Shown here in pieces: positions 50,943 through 59,790 of a stretch of 64,000 bases of DNA. The DNA lies in the NCBI RefSeq assembly GCF_020180945.1, contig NZ_JAIPUL010000001.1, positions 1,178,001-1,242,000 on the forward strand, written 5' to 3'. This DNA is from Lacticaseibacillus kribbianus (GTDB taxonomy: Bacteria > Bacillota > Bacilli > Lactobacillales > Lactobacillaceae). Position 1 is the first letter of the stretch, and each line of letters starts with the position of its first letter. The translations under genes were made by a program, and so were the position numbers. The notes beneath the pieces were generated by a model. It did not search any database, was not told where the DNA came from, and saw only the letters and a list, made by a program, of their open reading frames with translations.

Positions 50943-51923
50943 TCAATGTTGCGCTTTCAGGAACGCGGCCACGAATTCGTCGCGGCGGTCGAGAAACGCC
51001 AGGTTGGGCCGCGGGTGCACTCGGTTGGTCAGCACGATCACCGACTGACGCAGCGCGGGCGCCAGCAGCCAAAACGTTCCGGTGAAGCCGGTGTGGTACA
51101 GCCAGGTGCGCCCGGCCGCGTCAGTTCGCAGGTCCCAGCCGAGGCTGCGGCCCAGGCCGTTGACCGTGTAGTCCTCGGCCAAGCGCGCGAAGCTCGCCGG
51201 CCACGCCGGGCTTTGCCGCGTGCCGAACGCGAACTCGGAAAAGCGCATCAGGTCCTCGAGGCTCGCAAACAGCCCGGCGGCCCCGCTGTGGCAGCCGAGC
51301 ACCGCGCTTTTGGGGTCGTGCACCCGCCCCTGCCGCAGCCCGAACTCCGGGCTGTAGCTGGTTGGCACGCAGCGCTCGGGGTGCGGCGTGAAGGTCGCCT
51401 GAGGCAGGTCCAGCGGCCGCAGCACCCGGTGCGTGATCAGGGTCTGAATCGGCGCGAGATCCAGCCGCTCTAGCGCCCAACCGACCAGCAGCAGGTTGAC
51501 GTCGCGGTACACCACCACTTGATCGACCTCGGGCGTCACCGAAAGCTGGGTCAAAAGCGCCTGGCGCAGCGCCGGTGCCGCTAGGTCGTCGCGGTGGGGA
51601 ATGTAGCCCTCAAGCCCCGACGTGTGGGTCAGCGCCTGGCGGAAGGTCGTGGTGCCGGTGAACTCGGGCACAAGCGTCGCAATCGGCTGGTCAAGCGCCA
51701 CCTTGCCGGCATCCAGCGCCTGCAGGAACAGCGTGGTGGTGCCGATCACCTTGGTCAACGACGCCAGATCGTACAAGGCGCCGGCGTGCAGCGGCGCCGG
51801 GTGCGGCGCCGTTTGCGCGTTCCCCAGCACCTGCAGGTCGGCCCGGCCGGCGTGCAGGTAGGCCGCCGACAGGCCCGGCGCGACCCCCGCCATTTTTTCC
51901 CTCAGCAGGCGCAGTGTATCCAT
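50943..51923 (-). CDS. Serine hydrolase of the beta-lactamase class C/PBP4* family
   Basis: 326-residue protein without an obvious signal peptide, so probably cytosolic. The nucleophile motif is DLASLTKVIGTTTL (SxxK), followed by ALTHTSGLEGYIP and LLYHTGFTGT-like WLYHTGFTGTFWLLAP (third motif HTG). The second motif reads VVYRDVNLLLVGW, with Arg where Ser/Asn is usual (YSD/YSN), so activity may differ. Such proteins act as esterases, peptidases or wall-modifying enzymes. GAGGAAGAGATTGA precedes the ATG; the VOC gene lies 15 bases upstream. Confidence 0.85.
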   Translation of the reverse strand: MDTLRLLREKMAGVAPGLSAAYLHAGRADLQVLGNAQTAPHPAPLHAGALYDLASLTKVIGTTTLFLQALDAGKVALDQPIATLVPEFTGTTTFRQALTHTSGLEGYIPHRDDLAAPALRQALLTQLSVTPEVDQVVVYRDVNLLLVGWALERLDLAPIQTLITHRVLRPLDLPQATFTPHPERCVPTSYSPEFGLRQGRVHDPKSAVLGCHSGAAGLFASLEDLMRFSEFAFGTRQSPAWPASFARLAEDYTVNGLGRSLGWDLRTDAAGRTWLYHTGFTGTFWLLAPALRQSVIVLTNRVHPRPNLAFLDRRDEFVAAFLKAQH

Positions 51924-51938
51924 TCAATCTCTTCCTCT

Positions 51939-52784
51939 CTACGGCCCGACCGAAAACCACATGGTCAGCCGGTTGGGCCCGGTCACCATCAGGTACTGGG
52001 CCGAATCAACGCGGCGCACCGGCCACTGGTGGCCGCGCACGTTGGCCTCAAGCGCCACCAGGGCTGCCGCGTTGGGCAGCACCAGGTTAACGTAGCGGCC
52101 GCCGGCGTGGACCTCGCGCCGCGCGCGGGCCTTGGGCGCCGCCTCCACGACGACGGAAAAATGTGCTGCGGCATCCCCGACGGTCAAAAAGGCGTGGTCC
52201 TCGGCCTGCTGCTGCGGAACCATCCCCAGGATGTCCCCGAGGTACGTTGCCGTCTCGGCCACCAGCCGCGTGCGCACCACCAGCTGCGCCAGCTCGACAC
52301 GCTCCGGCCTCGCAAAGTGGACGCCGCGCGGCAGGCTCGGCGCCGGGATAGCCACCGTGGTCCCATCGGCGAAGTCGTAGGTGCGCGAGATTGCCCCGCT
52401 CAGCCCCGGGTCAAAGGCCAAACGGACCAGGTTGTGCTCCGGGTCCACGAAGCTGACCCCCAGCGCAAAGCCCGTCTCCCACCAAGACAGCGCCACCCCG
52501 TGCGCCGCAAGCCGCGCGGCGACGGCCATCAGGGCGTTGCGGGTCGGCAGGTTCAGGCCGAAGCCCGACAGCCCGGCCGGCGGCGTCTTGAGCAGCCGGC
52601 CGCCGCCTTCGATCATCGCCAGCACGTGCCGCCGACCGTTGCCGAGCAGCGCCTGGTGCGCGTCCTTTTTGAGCAGCGTCAGCCCCAGCGTGTCCTGGTA
52701 CCACGCCACCATCTGCGCCATGTTCTGCACGCGCACGCCGACGAAGCCTAGGCGCGTGCGCCGGTCCAAGACAAAACGTTGCAT
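51939..52784 (-). CDS. VOC family (glyoxalase/dioxygenase-like) protein, CatE-type
   Basis: 281-residue protein with two tandem VOC modules: LGFVGVRVQNMAQMVAWYQD with TLGLTLL opens the first and ELAQLVVRTRLVAETATYLG with DILGMV the second. The fold binds a metal, and members include extradiol dioxygenases and glyoxalases; full metal ligands cannot be assigned here. The start at 52784 (MQRFVLD) is set by GAGGTGGTGGCG. Confidence 0.8.
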   Translation of the reverse strand: MQRFVLDRRTRLGFVGVRVQNMAQMVAWYQDTLGLTLLKKDAHQALLGNGRRHVLAMIEGGGRLLKTPPAGLSGFGLNLPTRNALMAVAARLAAHGVALSWWETGFALGVSFVDPEHNLVRLAFDPGLSGAISRTYDFADGTTVAIPAPSLPRGVHFARPERVELAQLVVRTRLVAETATYLGDILGMVPQQQAEDHAFLTVGDAAAHFSVVVEAAPKARARREVHAGGRYVNLVLPNAAALVALEANVRGHQWPVRRVDSAQYLMVTGPNRLTMWFSVGP

Positions 52785-52847
52785 CGCCACCACCTCGAGT
52801 CCGGTTCCCCCATCCCTAAGGATAAAACCGGCGGCGGCAAAAAGCGA

Positions 52848-53669
52848 TTAATCTGCTCGCAGCGGCGCGGTGATGGCAAAGGCGTCAAGCGGCGCCGTGC
52901 CGTGCGCGGCCGCCTGGGCGGCCAGCGGCGGCAACAGCGCCCGAATGCGGGCGGCCGCGGCCGCAGGCAGCGCCGCCTGCGCCACCAGGTCCGGTGTGCC
53001 GGCGACCTCCCACTGTCCATCCTGCATGCCCGTGGTCGCAACCGTCGCGGTGGTCGGGGCAAACCCGAGCGCCGCAAGCGGCGCAGTCAGCTCCTCCGGC
53101 GTGATCAGTGTGCGGATGTTGGCCGCCCCGGCCGGCAGGGTGTTGGCGATGGCGGCCTGAATCAGGGCCGCCTGCAGGTGCGCGACCTGGGCGACATCGG
53201 CCACCACCAGCGACCAGTCGGCGATGGCGACCGCGTTGACCGCCGGGACCACCGCCTCCAGCAGCACGGTGAAGGCGGCAAGGCTTGGGAAGTACCAGCT
53301 GGCGTGCGCAATCACCAGCACGTCGAAGCTGCGCGGAGCAAGCGCGGCCCGGGTGACGTCGCAGCCGAGGTGGCAGCTGATGCGGGCGCCAAGCGGCCCG
53401 GCCGCCAACTTGGCCTGCGCCTCCCCGATGGTCACCGGCGCGCCGTAATCAGGGCTGGCAATGTCGTAGGCCTCGACGTGCCCGCTCGGCCCGACCGCCG
53501 CGGCCAGGGCCGCCGTCATGTCGCCCTGACCGCAGCCGACCTCAAGCACGCGGGCCCCGGGCCGGATGCCCCAGTGGGCGACCAGCCGCTGACGGTAGCG
53601 CGTCTGGGCCGGTTGAATCGAATCCTGCGGCGAAATGCCCATCGCCGCCACAATTTCTTCTGTATTCAT
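52848..53669 (-). CDS. Class I SAM-dependent methyltransferase
   Basis: 273-residue methyltransferase. Motif I is RVLEVGCGQGDMTAALAAAV, motif II/acidic residue VEAYDIASPDYG, and RSFDVLVIAHASWYFPSLAA is motif IV. The target is unknown. GAGGAGGCAGAC precedes the ATG at 53669. It is 63 bases upstream of the VOC gene and may be co-transcribed with it. Confidence 0.85.
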   Translation of the reverse strand: MNTEEIVAAMGISPQDSIQPAQTRYRQRLVAHWGIRPGARVLEVGCGQGDMTAALAAAVGPSGHVEAYDIASPDYGAPVTIGEAQAKLAAGPLGARISCHLGCDVTRAALAPRSFDVLVIAHASWYFPSLAAFTVLLEAVVPAVNAVAIADWSLVVADVAQVAHLQAALIQAAIANTLPAGAANIRTLITPEELTAPLAALGFAPTTATVATTGMQDGQWEVAGTPDLVAQAALPAAAAARIRALLPPLAAQAAAHGTAPLDAFAITAPLRAD

Positions 53670-53751
53670 GTCTGCCTCCTCGCACGGCTGGCCGTGCATG
53701 CCCAGTCTACCACAAGGCGGCGCGCCACCCCAGGACCCGAGGCGCGGACCC

Positions 53752-53844
53752 GACTAGCGACGCTTTGGCACTCGGGGGCATAGTGCGCCCCAAGTACCGT
53801 TGCTAGGCTACTCGACCCGCTAAGTGCGTCGGCTTTCGCCCTGG
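53752..53844 (-). repeat. Terminator-associated hairpin repeat, locus E (one unit)
   Basis: Minus strand CCAGGGCG at 53844, then GCACTTAGCGGGTCGAGTAG, core CTTGGGGC-GCACTAT-GCCCCCGAG (53771-53794) and outer arm. The outer stem pairs TAGCAACGG with a matching tail. The box starts about five bases past the U-tract of the exporter operon terminator. Confidence 0.75.
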
Positions 53845-53848
53845 GCAC

Positions 53849-53880
53849 AAAAACAAGGACGTGCCGCAGCACGCCCTTGT
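53849..53880 (-). terminator. Terminator of the tetR-exporter operon
   Basis: Minus strand AAGGGCGTGC-TGCG-GCACGTCCTT followed by GTTTTTG. Confidence 0.85.
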
Positions 53881-53893
53881 CGCTTGAAAATGA

Positions 53894-55771
53894 TTAGATC
53901 GCCACGTTGCCGGAGAACTGGCTGTTGTAAAGATCGGCGTAAAAGCCGTTCTTGGCCATCAGCTGGTCGTGGTTGCCGGTTTCGACAATCGACCCGTGGT
54001 TCATCACGATGATGTTGTCCGCGTCGCGGATGGTGCTCAGACGGTGCGCGACGACGAAGCTGGTGCGGTCCTTCAGCAGGCGACTCATCGCGTGCTGGAT
54101 GTGGACCTCGGTGCGGGTGTCGACGGAGCTGGTCGCCTCGTCCAGAATCAGAATTTCGGGATCGGCGACGAAGGCCCGGGCGATTGTCAAAAGCTGACGC
54201 TGGCCTTGGGAGATGTTTGAGGCTTCCTCGTTCAGGACGGTGTCGTAGCCCTTAGGCAGCTGGCGGACGAAGTTGTCCACGTGCGCGGCCTTGGCGGCGG
54301 CCAGGATCTGGTCGTCGGTGGCGTCCTCGCGCCCGTACTTCAGGTTGTCCCAGATGGTGCCGGTGAACAGCCAGGTGTCCTGGAGCACCATCGCAAAGTG
54401 GCTGCGCAGGTCCTCACGGCTCATGTCGCGCGTGTCGACGCCGTCCAGGCGAATCGCGCCGCCCTTGACGTCGTAAAAGCGCTCCAGCATGTTGATCACG
54501 GTCGTTTTCCCGGCGCCGGTCGGGCCGACGATGGCGACCATCTGCCCCTCCTTGACGTCGAGGTTGTAGTCGGTCATCAGCAGGTCCGCGCCGTCGTAGC
54601 CGAACTTGACGTGGTCCATGGTCAGCTTGTTGTGGTCGTCTGGCACGGCCGGCATGCCGGACGGCTCGTCCGTCATGTCGGGTTCGTCCAGCACCTCAAA
54701 GACACGCTCCGCCGAGGCGATGGTGCTTTGAATGGTGTTGGCGAGGTTGGCCAGCTGCGAGATCGGCTGGGAGAACTGCTGGGTGTACTGCAGGAACGCC
54801 TGCACATCCCCCAGGCTGACCGTGCCGTTGGACACGGCCAGGCCGCCGAAAATGGCGACGAAGACGTAGCCGATGTTGTTGATGAAGGTCATCAGCGGCA
54901 TGATGATGCCGGAGACGAACTGCGCCTTCCAGGCCGCGTCGTAGAACTTCTGGTTTTCCACCTCAAAGTTCTGCATGACCGTCTCTTCACGGTTGAAGGA
55001 CTTGACGATCACCTGGCCGGCGTAGTTCTCCTCGACCTGGTCGTTCAAGAGCCCGAGGGCCTTTTGCTGACCGGCGAAGAACTTCTGCGACTTCGGCGCG
55101 ACGATGCCGACCACCACCAAAGACAGCGGGATGGTGATCAGGGCGATCAGGGTCATCTTGCCCGAGATCGAGATCATCATCCACAGCGTCCCGATGAACG
55201 TGACGGTGCTGGTGACGATCTGCGTCAGGCTCTGCTGCAGGGTCGAGGCGATGTTATCCATGTCGTTGACCGCGCGTGACATCACGTCCCCGTTGGAGTG
55301 GGTGTCGTAGTAGTTGATCGGCACGGTTTTCATCTTGTGCTTGAGTTCCTTGCGCAGGTCGTAGACGGTGCGCTGGGAGATGCGGGTCATGATGAACTGC
55401 TGCAGGAAGGAGAACACCGCAGACGCCAGGTACATGAAGATGACGGTGATGATGATGCCCTTGATCTTGTCAAAATCGATTGGGAACTCGGCCATCTGGA
55501 TGCCGGCCTTCTGCTGGGCGACACCCTTCATGTAACCCTTGAAGATCTCGGTGGTGACCTGACCCAGCACTTTCGGGGTGCGAATCTGGAAAATCGTCGC
55601 GGCGATGGCAAGAAGCAGCACCACCCCGATGCCGACGAGGCGGGACTTCATGTAGCCCAAAAGCCGCATGGTCGTGCCCCAGAAATTCTTCGGCTTTTCG
55701 ACTAGGCCCATGCGCGGACCCGGGCCGTGGCCGCCACCCATGCGCTGCTGTGGCCGTTTCGTTTCTGCCAT
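53894..55771 (-). CDS. ABC transporter, permease-ATPase half (LmrD-like, catalytic site intact)
   Basis: 625-residue half of a heterodimeric type IV ABC exporter. The N-terminal extension (QQRMGGGHGPGPRMG) precedes six transmembrane helices. The NBD has GPTGAGKTTVINMLERF (Walker A), a degenerate signature ISQGQRQLLTIARA, Walker B ILILDEATSSVD with the catalytic Glu, and the H-loop VVAHRLSTIRDAD. The non-canonical signature complements the degenerate Walker B of its partner, as in LmrCD. The ATG overlaps the partner's stop (TAATG). Confidence 0.93.
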   Translation of the reverse strand: MAETKRPQQRMGGGHGPGPRMGLVEKPKNFWGTTMRLLGYMKSRLVGIGVVLLLAIAATIFQIRTPKVLGQVTTEIFKGYMKGVAQQKAGIQMAEFPIDFDKIKGIIITVIFMYLASAVFSFLQQFIMTRISQRTVYDLRKELKHKMKTVPINYYDTHSNGDVMSRAVNDMDNIASTLQQSLTQIVTSTVTFIGTLWMMISISGKMTLIALITIPLSLVVVGIVAPKSQKFFAGQQKALGLLNDQVEENYAGQVIVKSFNREETVMQNFEVENQKFYDAAWKAQFVSGIIMPLMTFINNIGYVFVAIFGGLAVSNGTVSLGDVQAFLQYTQQFSQPISQLANLANTIQSTIASAERVFEVLDEPDMTDEPSGMPAVPDDHNKLTMDHVKFGYDGADLLMTDYNLDVKEGQMVAIVGPTGAGKTTVINMLERFYDVKGGAIRLDGVDTRDMSREDLRSHFAMVLQDTWLFTGTIWDNLKYGREDATDDQILAAAKAAHVDNFVRQLPKGYDTVLNEEASNISQGQRQLLTIARAFVADPEILILDEATSSVDTRTEVHIQHAMSRLLKDRTSFVVAHRLSTIRDADNIIVMNHGSIVETGNHDQLMAKNGFYADLYNSQFSGNVAI

Positions 55772-57501
55772 TAGTCCTCATCCCCTTCCCGAATCTGTGA
55801 CTTGATGATCTCCTGATACGTGACGTTGGAAGCCTTCAGCTCGGCGTGGCTGCCGCGCCCGACCATCTTGCCGTCCTCGAGCACCACGATGGTGTCCGCG
55901 TCGGCGACAGTGGAGACGCGCTGGCCGACGATGACAACGACGCGGTTGGAAATCTTCTCGTCGTCCTTCAGCGCCTGGCGCAGCATCGCGTCGGTCTTGA
56001 AGTCAAGCGCCGAGAACGAGTCGTCGAACACGTAGACGCTGGCGTCCTTGACCAGCGCACGGGCAATTGCCAGCCGCTGCTTTTGGCCGCCGGAGAAGTT
56101 GCCGCCGCCCTGCTCGACGTGGTAGTCCAGGCCTTCCGGGTTCTCTTCGATAAAGTCCTTGGCCTGGGCGATCTCAAGCGCGTGCCAGATCTCGTCGTCC
56201 GTCGCGTCCTCGTTGCCGTACTTCATGTTGTCGCGCACGGTGCCGGTGAACAGGTTGGCCTTTTGCGGCACGAAGGCGACCGCGTCGTGCAGCGCCTTGA
56301 GGTCAAGGTCGCGCACGTTCACGCCGTCAACTTTGACCGCCCCGGCCTCCACGTCGTAAAAGCGCGGAATCAGGTTGACCAAGGTCGACTTACCGGAACC
56401 GGTGCCGCCGATGATGGCCAGCGTCTGGCCGGCGTGCATGTCAAAGTCGATGCCGGTCAGGGCCGGGTCCTCGGCGCCGTGGTAACGGAAGTCCACGTGG
56501 TCGAAGGTCAGGCTTGCGTGCTGTTGATCAAGCGGCGTCGGGTTGGCCGGCGTCTTGATGGTGGTGGTGAGGTTCAGCACCTCGTTGATGCGGGTCGCGG
56601 AGGCCTGCGCACGCGGGATGAACATCAGAATCATCGACAGCATCATGAAGCTCATCAGAATCTGCATCGCGTAGGTGATGAACGCGATCAGGTTCCCGGT
56701 TTCAAGCGCCTGCTGCGCGATCAGGTGACCGCCCCACCAGTCGATGCCGATGTTGGTCCCCGACATGATCAGGGTCATCACCGGCATCGCCAGCGCCATG
56801 ATCGAGAAGACCTTGACGGCGTTGTCGGTATAGTCCTTGTTGGCGTCGTCGAAGCGTTCCTGCTCGAAGTCGTCCTGGCGGAAGGCCCGGATGACGCGGA
56901 CGCCGGTCAGACCCTCGCGGAAGACCAGGTTGATCTTATCCGTTTTCTCCTGCATCTTGCGGAACAGCGGCACGGCGAAGACCATCATGATGCCGATGAA
57001 CACCATCATAATCGGGATGACGATCAGGAAGATCATCGTCAGCGTGTGGTTCTTCTGGTAGGCCAGAAAACTTGCCCCGACCAGCATGATTGGCGCCATG
57101 ATCATCATGCGCAGGATCATCACCCACACGTTTTGAATCTGCGTGACGTCGTTGGTGGTGCGGGTGATCAGGGAGCTGGTGCCGACCTGATCCATCTCGT
57201 CGTGGGAGAAGTTAATCACCTTGCGGTAGATGTCCGAGCGGATGCGCTGCCCGAGCTTCTGGGACACCTTGGCGGCCAGAAAAACGTTGCAGACACTGGC
57301 GACAACGGAGATCACCGCGCAGCCGATCATCTTGAAGCCGGCGTGCCAGATGTAGTCGGTGTCGCCGAGCGCGACGCCTTTGTTGACGATGTCGGCGGTC
57401 AGGTTCGGCAGGTACAGGCTTGCGACCACCTGCACGATCATGAACAAGACCGCGCCGAGGATGGCCCACGCCGAAGCGCGACCCTTTGCTAACTTAAACA
57501 T
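55771..57501 (-). CDS. ABC transporter, permease-ATPase half (LmrC-like, degenerate catalytic site)
   Basis: 576-residue partner of the preceding half-transporter. Six transmembrane helices precede an NBD with GGTGSGKSTLVNLIPRFY and a canonical signature FSGGQKQRLAIARAL. Walker B, however, reads VYVFDDSFSALD, with Asp replacing the catalytic Glu, and the H-loop reads VGQRVSTV, with Gln replacing His. This is the hallmark of the degenerate site in asymmetric multidrug exporters (LmrCD, TM287/288, BmrCD). AAGGAGGCAACGA precedes the ATG, which overlaps the tetR end by eight bases. It probably exports drugs or bile salts (family-based). Confidence 0.94.
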   Translation of the reverse strand: MFKLAKGRASAWAILGAVLFMIVQVVASLYLPNLTADIVNKGVALGDTDYIWHAGFKMIGCAVISVVASVCNVFLAAKVSQKLGQRIRSDIYRKVINFSHDEMDQVGTSSLITRTTNDVTQIQNVWVMILRMMIMAPIMLVGASFLAYQKNHTLTMIFLIVIPIMMVFIGIMMVFAVPLFRKMQEKTDKINLVFREGLTGVRVIRAFRQDDFEQERFDDANKDYTDNAVKVFSIMALAMPVMTLIMSGTNIGIDWWGGHLIAQQALETGNLIAFITYAMQILMSFMMLSMILMFIPRAQASATRINEVLNLTTTIKTPANPTPLDQQHASLTFDHVDFRYHGAEDPALTGIDFDMHAGQTLAIIGGTGSGKSTLVNLIPRFYDVEAGAVKVDGVNVRDLDLKALHDAVAFVPQKANLFTGTVRDNMKYGNEDATDDEIWHALEIAQAKDFIEENPEGLDYHVEQGGGNFSGGQKQRLAIARALVKDASVYVFDDSFSALDFKTDAMLRQALKDDEKISNRVVVIVGQRVSTVADADTIVVLEDGKMVGRGSHAELKASNVTYQEIIKSQIREGDED

Positions 57502-58141
57502 TCGTTGCCTCCTTAGGTGCGACCACCCCGTACTGAATCCAGTTCAGCAGCTGGGCCAGCCGGGACTTGACCTCGCCGATCGGCAGGACCTCCCCCGCCG
57601 CCCGGTGGTTGTAATAATGGCCGATGGTCTGCATGAACAACCCCATCACCTGCCGAATCAGCATCCGCAGGTCATCGTCCGAGTCCACGCGCAGCGGCGT
57701 GCGGTCGATGTTTTCGACCAGAAACTGGGTCAGCTGGCCGTGCGGCGGCTTCTTCGGCCCCGGCGACAGCTTGGACACCGAGTGGAAGTCCATGTACATG
57801 AAGACGTTGGCGTAAAAATCGGCGTGCGGCCCCTGGACGATGGTGTCGATCAGGCGGTCGAACATCTCGGCCATCGCGGCGAAGAAGTCGCCGTGCTGGT
57901 CAATCACCGTCTGGCGCATCATCTGCTCGGTGTTTTGGCGCATGCGCTCGAGCAGGTAGAAGAAGACGTCGGCCTTGTCGTCGAAGTATTGATAAAAGCT
58001 GCCGCGCGGAATCCCGGCGTCCTTAATGATGTTCGAGATGCTGGCGTCGGCGAACGGCGCGCGGGCGAATTCCGCGTACGCGGCCTTGATCAGGCGCATC
58101 CGCTTCTCGTCCGCAAGCCGAAAGAATGTTGGCTTTGGCAT
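57494..58141 (-). CDS. TetR/AcrR family transcriptional regulator
   Basis: 215-residue repressor; first gene of the exporter operon. The HTH is RLIKAAYAEFARAPFADASI and NIIKDAGIPRGSFYQYFDDK, followed by a ligand-binding domain. Start at 58141 (MPKPTFF) behind GAAAGGAGTGCCTC. An imperfect palindrome immediately after its own -10 suggests autoregulation and exporter induction by substrate. Confidence 0.92.
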   Translation of the reverse strand: MPKPTFFRLADEKRMRLIKAAYAEFARAPFADASISNIIKDAGIPRGSFYQYFDDKADVFFYLLERMRQNTEQMMRQTVIDQHGDFFAAMAEMFDRLIDTIVQGPHADFYANVFMYMDFHSVSKLSPGPKKPPHGQLTQFLVENIDRTPLRVDSDDDLRMLIRQVMGLFMQTIGHYYNHRAAGEVLPIGEVKSRLAQLLNWIQYGVVAPKEATNV

Positions 58142-58225
58142 GAGGCACTCCTTTCCATGTGTGTGCGCCTGCCGCGCAAAAGGCGTTCGACAGGCGAATG
58201 ACGGCGCCGCCACGCGGCGACACAC

Positions 58226-58245
58226 TGTCATGTGACAAGATGTCA
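58226..58245. promoter_or_regulatory. Probable TetR-family operator
   Basis: Minus strand TGACATCTTGTCACATGACA contains two overlapping inverted repeats, TGACA-N3-TGTCA and TGTCA-N2-TGACA, starting at the last base of the -10 of the tetR promoter. Confidence 0.6.
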
Positions 58246-58272
58246 TTATACACCGATGAAAGAATCAGGCAA
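58245..58272 (-). promoter_or_regulatory. Promoter of the tetR-exporter operon
   Basis: Minus strand TTGCCT, 16-bp spacer, TATAAT, about 104 bases before the tetR start. Confidence 0.7.
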
Positions 58273-58313
58273 GCGTCTCGAGGCGGATTCACAGTTTTTT
58301 CACAATTTAGAAC

Positions 58314-58434
58314 CCAGGGCGGAGCTGGGCGCACTTAGGCAACCGGCTAGCGTAAGGTAACGCGTTGGGCCGCACTTTGCCCGATGCGTTACCTTAGCTG
58401 GACGCGTTGCCGTTGCCCCGCGGAGCCCAACGAC
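58314..58434 (+). repeat. Terminator-associated hairpin repeat, locus F (one unit)
   Basis: Starts CCAGGGCGGAGC, core near 58364-58385 (GTTGGGC-cGCACTTT-GCCCGAT) within a long stem TAAGGTAACGC..GCGTTACCTTA that is almost perfect. It ends with CGTTGCCCCGCGGAGCCCAACGAC. At this locus it is the end of the unit, not the CCAG box, that adjoins a terminator (the gpm-family gene's, ten bases away). With the promoter/operator, it explains the 58142-58483 gap. Confidence 0.75.
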
Positions 58435-58444
58435 TTGACCGCGT

Positions 58445-58474
58445 CAAAAAGGGTACCGGCAGCTTGCCGGCACC
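58445..58474 (-). terminator. Terminator of the phosphoglycerate mutase family gene
   Basis: Minus strand GGGTGCCGGCAAGCTGCCGG then TACCC and TTTTTG. Confidence 0.85.
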
Positions 58475-58483
58475 CTTTCACGT

Positions 58484-59179
58484 TTAGTCTGTTGGCTCGG
58501 GCGTCTGGTCGGATAGCGCGAGCAGGCTGCGCCGGGCGGTCAGGTTGACCCCCAGCACCTGCCAGTCGTCGCCGGTCACATCGACGCGGGTCACGCTGGT
58601 GTTTTTCAGCAGCGTGGTCGGCAGCTTCGCGGGCGCGAGCTGGTAGACCAGGGCGCTGAGCACCACGCCGTGCGCGACGATCAGCACGTTGGCGCCGTCC
58701 GCAATGTCGGCGACCAACCCGCGTACCGTGGTGGTCACCCGGTCGCACAGTGCCGGCAGGCTCTCGGCCTGGCCGGTCGAGTCCATGCGCTGGAAATTGC
58801 GAATCAGCTGCGGGAATTTTTGCCCGCCGGTCCAGACTCGGGCCATGGTCGCCGCACCGTAGCGGCGCAGCGAGGCCGTGATCAGGCCCCAGTTGGAGAC
58901 GCCCTCGAGCCCGCCGAAGTAGTACTCGCGCAGGCCGGTCAGCTGCTCCAGGCGCGGCGGATTGGGGTGCGCGGCCAGAATACGGTTGGCCGTGGTCACG
59001 GCGCGTTGGCGATCCGAGCTGAAGGCCGCGTCAAAGCGGATCGGCGCGAGCAGCTCACCGAGCCGGTCGGCCTGCCCCAACCCCTTGGCCGTCAGCGGCG
59101 CGTCGGTGAAGCCCTGAAGCCGCTGCGCCTTATTCATTGCGGTTTCGCCGTGTCTCACAAGGTATAGATGAACTGTCAT
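58484..59179 (-). CDS. Histidine phosphatase (phosphoglycerate mutase) family protein
   Basis: 231-residue member of the histidine phosphatase superfamily. LYLVRHGETAMNKAQRLQGF carries the catalytic RHGE, FSSDRQRAVTTANRIL the second Arg, LREYYFGGLEG the acid, and VLIVAHGVVLSALVY the second His. The lack of mutase-specific loops suggests a phosphatase rather than glycolytic mutase. ATG at 59179 lies behind GGAGGGGACAGTGCG. Confidence 0.88.
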   Translation of the reverse strand: MTVHLYLVRHGETAMNKAQRLQGFTDAPLTAKGLGQADRLGELLAPIRFDAAFSSDRQRAVTTANRILAAHPNPPRLEQLTGLREYYFGGLEGVSNWGLITASLRRYGAATMARVWTGGQKFPQLIRNFQRMDSTGQAESLPALCDRVTTTVRGLVADIADGANVLIVAHGVVLSALVYQLAPAKLPTTLLKNTSVTRVDVTGDDWQVLGVNLTARRSLLALSDQTPEPTD

Positions 59180-59266
59180 CGCACTGTCCCCTCCTGTACT
59201 TTCATATGCTTTCATGGTAACATATTGGCCGAATATCAAACAGGGACCTAAGTCGGAGGTGGCTGC

Positions 59267-59587
59267 ATGAAAATCGCAGAGATGGTCTTAACATATTTAC
59301 ATTCACACCCAGAGAACCGCCGCGACATCGCCCAAGGCTACCAGAACGTGGTGGCCTTCGCCCTGCCCGACAACGTGCTTTTTCCCTACGGCGCCGAGGT
59401 CTTCCCGGCCGACCAGCTCAACGCGTTTCGCGTCCCCGATGAATTTCTCACCGAGCAGGCGAACCTCGTGGCCTGGCTGGGCAGCAAGCTCGATCCCGAC
59501 GAGCCGCCGGTGCCCACCGAGCTGTGGCTCACGCTGAGTCACGTGACGGCCGCTAGCGAGCTGTACATCGAGGCCTCCTTTGAATAA
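59267..59587 (+). CDS. Conserved-looking protein of unknown function (106 aa)
   Basis: Acidic 106-residue soluble protein, with ENRRDIAQGYQNVVAFALPD and TELWLTLSHVTAASELYIEA as its most distinctive stretches. No motif or family is recognised. TCGGAGGTGGCTGC precedes the ATG. The next gene overlaps its last eight bases, so the two form a coupled pair. Confidence 0.7.
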   Translation: MKIAEMVLTYLHSHPENRRDIAQGYQNVVAFALPDNVLFPYGAEVFPADQLNAFRVPDEFLTEQANLVAWLGSKLDPDEPPVPTELWLTLSHVTAASELYIEASFE

Positions 59588-59765
59588 GCGCACCCGCGCC
59601 TTGGTTCAAAAGGCGATTCAGGCCGGCATTCTGGCCTTCCTGCTGTACCTGTCGAGCTACGCCTTCCACTGGCCGTGGCTCCTGTTCGGGGTCCTCGGCA
59701 CGGTGGTGTACGGTGCGCTGTGCCTGGGCTACGCGGTTTTTTGGTGGTGGCTGAGTAGGCGCTGA
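59580..59765 (+). CDS. Small membrane protein (61 aa), coupled to the preceding gene
   Basis: Two hydrophobic segments (AGILAFLLYLSSYAFHWPWL, and VLGTVVYGALCLGYAVFWWW) between basic ends (NKRTR, LSRR). The start is TTG at 59580, overlapping the preceding stop by eight bases; a GAGG lies upstream. The TGA stop lies inside the stem of the terminator. No known family. Confidence 0.65.
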   Translation: MNKRTRALVQKAIQAGILAFLLYLSSYAFHWPWLLFGVLGTVVYGALCLGYAVFWWWLSRR

Positions 59766-59785
59766 CTGCGGTCGGCGCTTTTTTT
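59759..59785 (+). terminator. Terminator overlapping the stop codon at 59763-59765
   Basis: GCGCTGAC-TGCG-GTCGGCGC followed by TTTTTTT. The repeat box of locus G starts six bases later. Confidence 0.85.
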
Positions 59786-59790
59786 GTATT

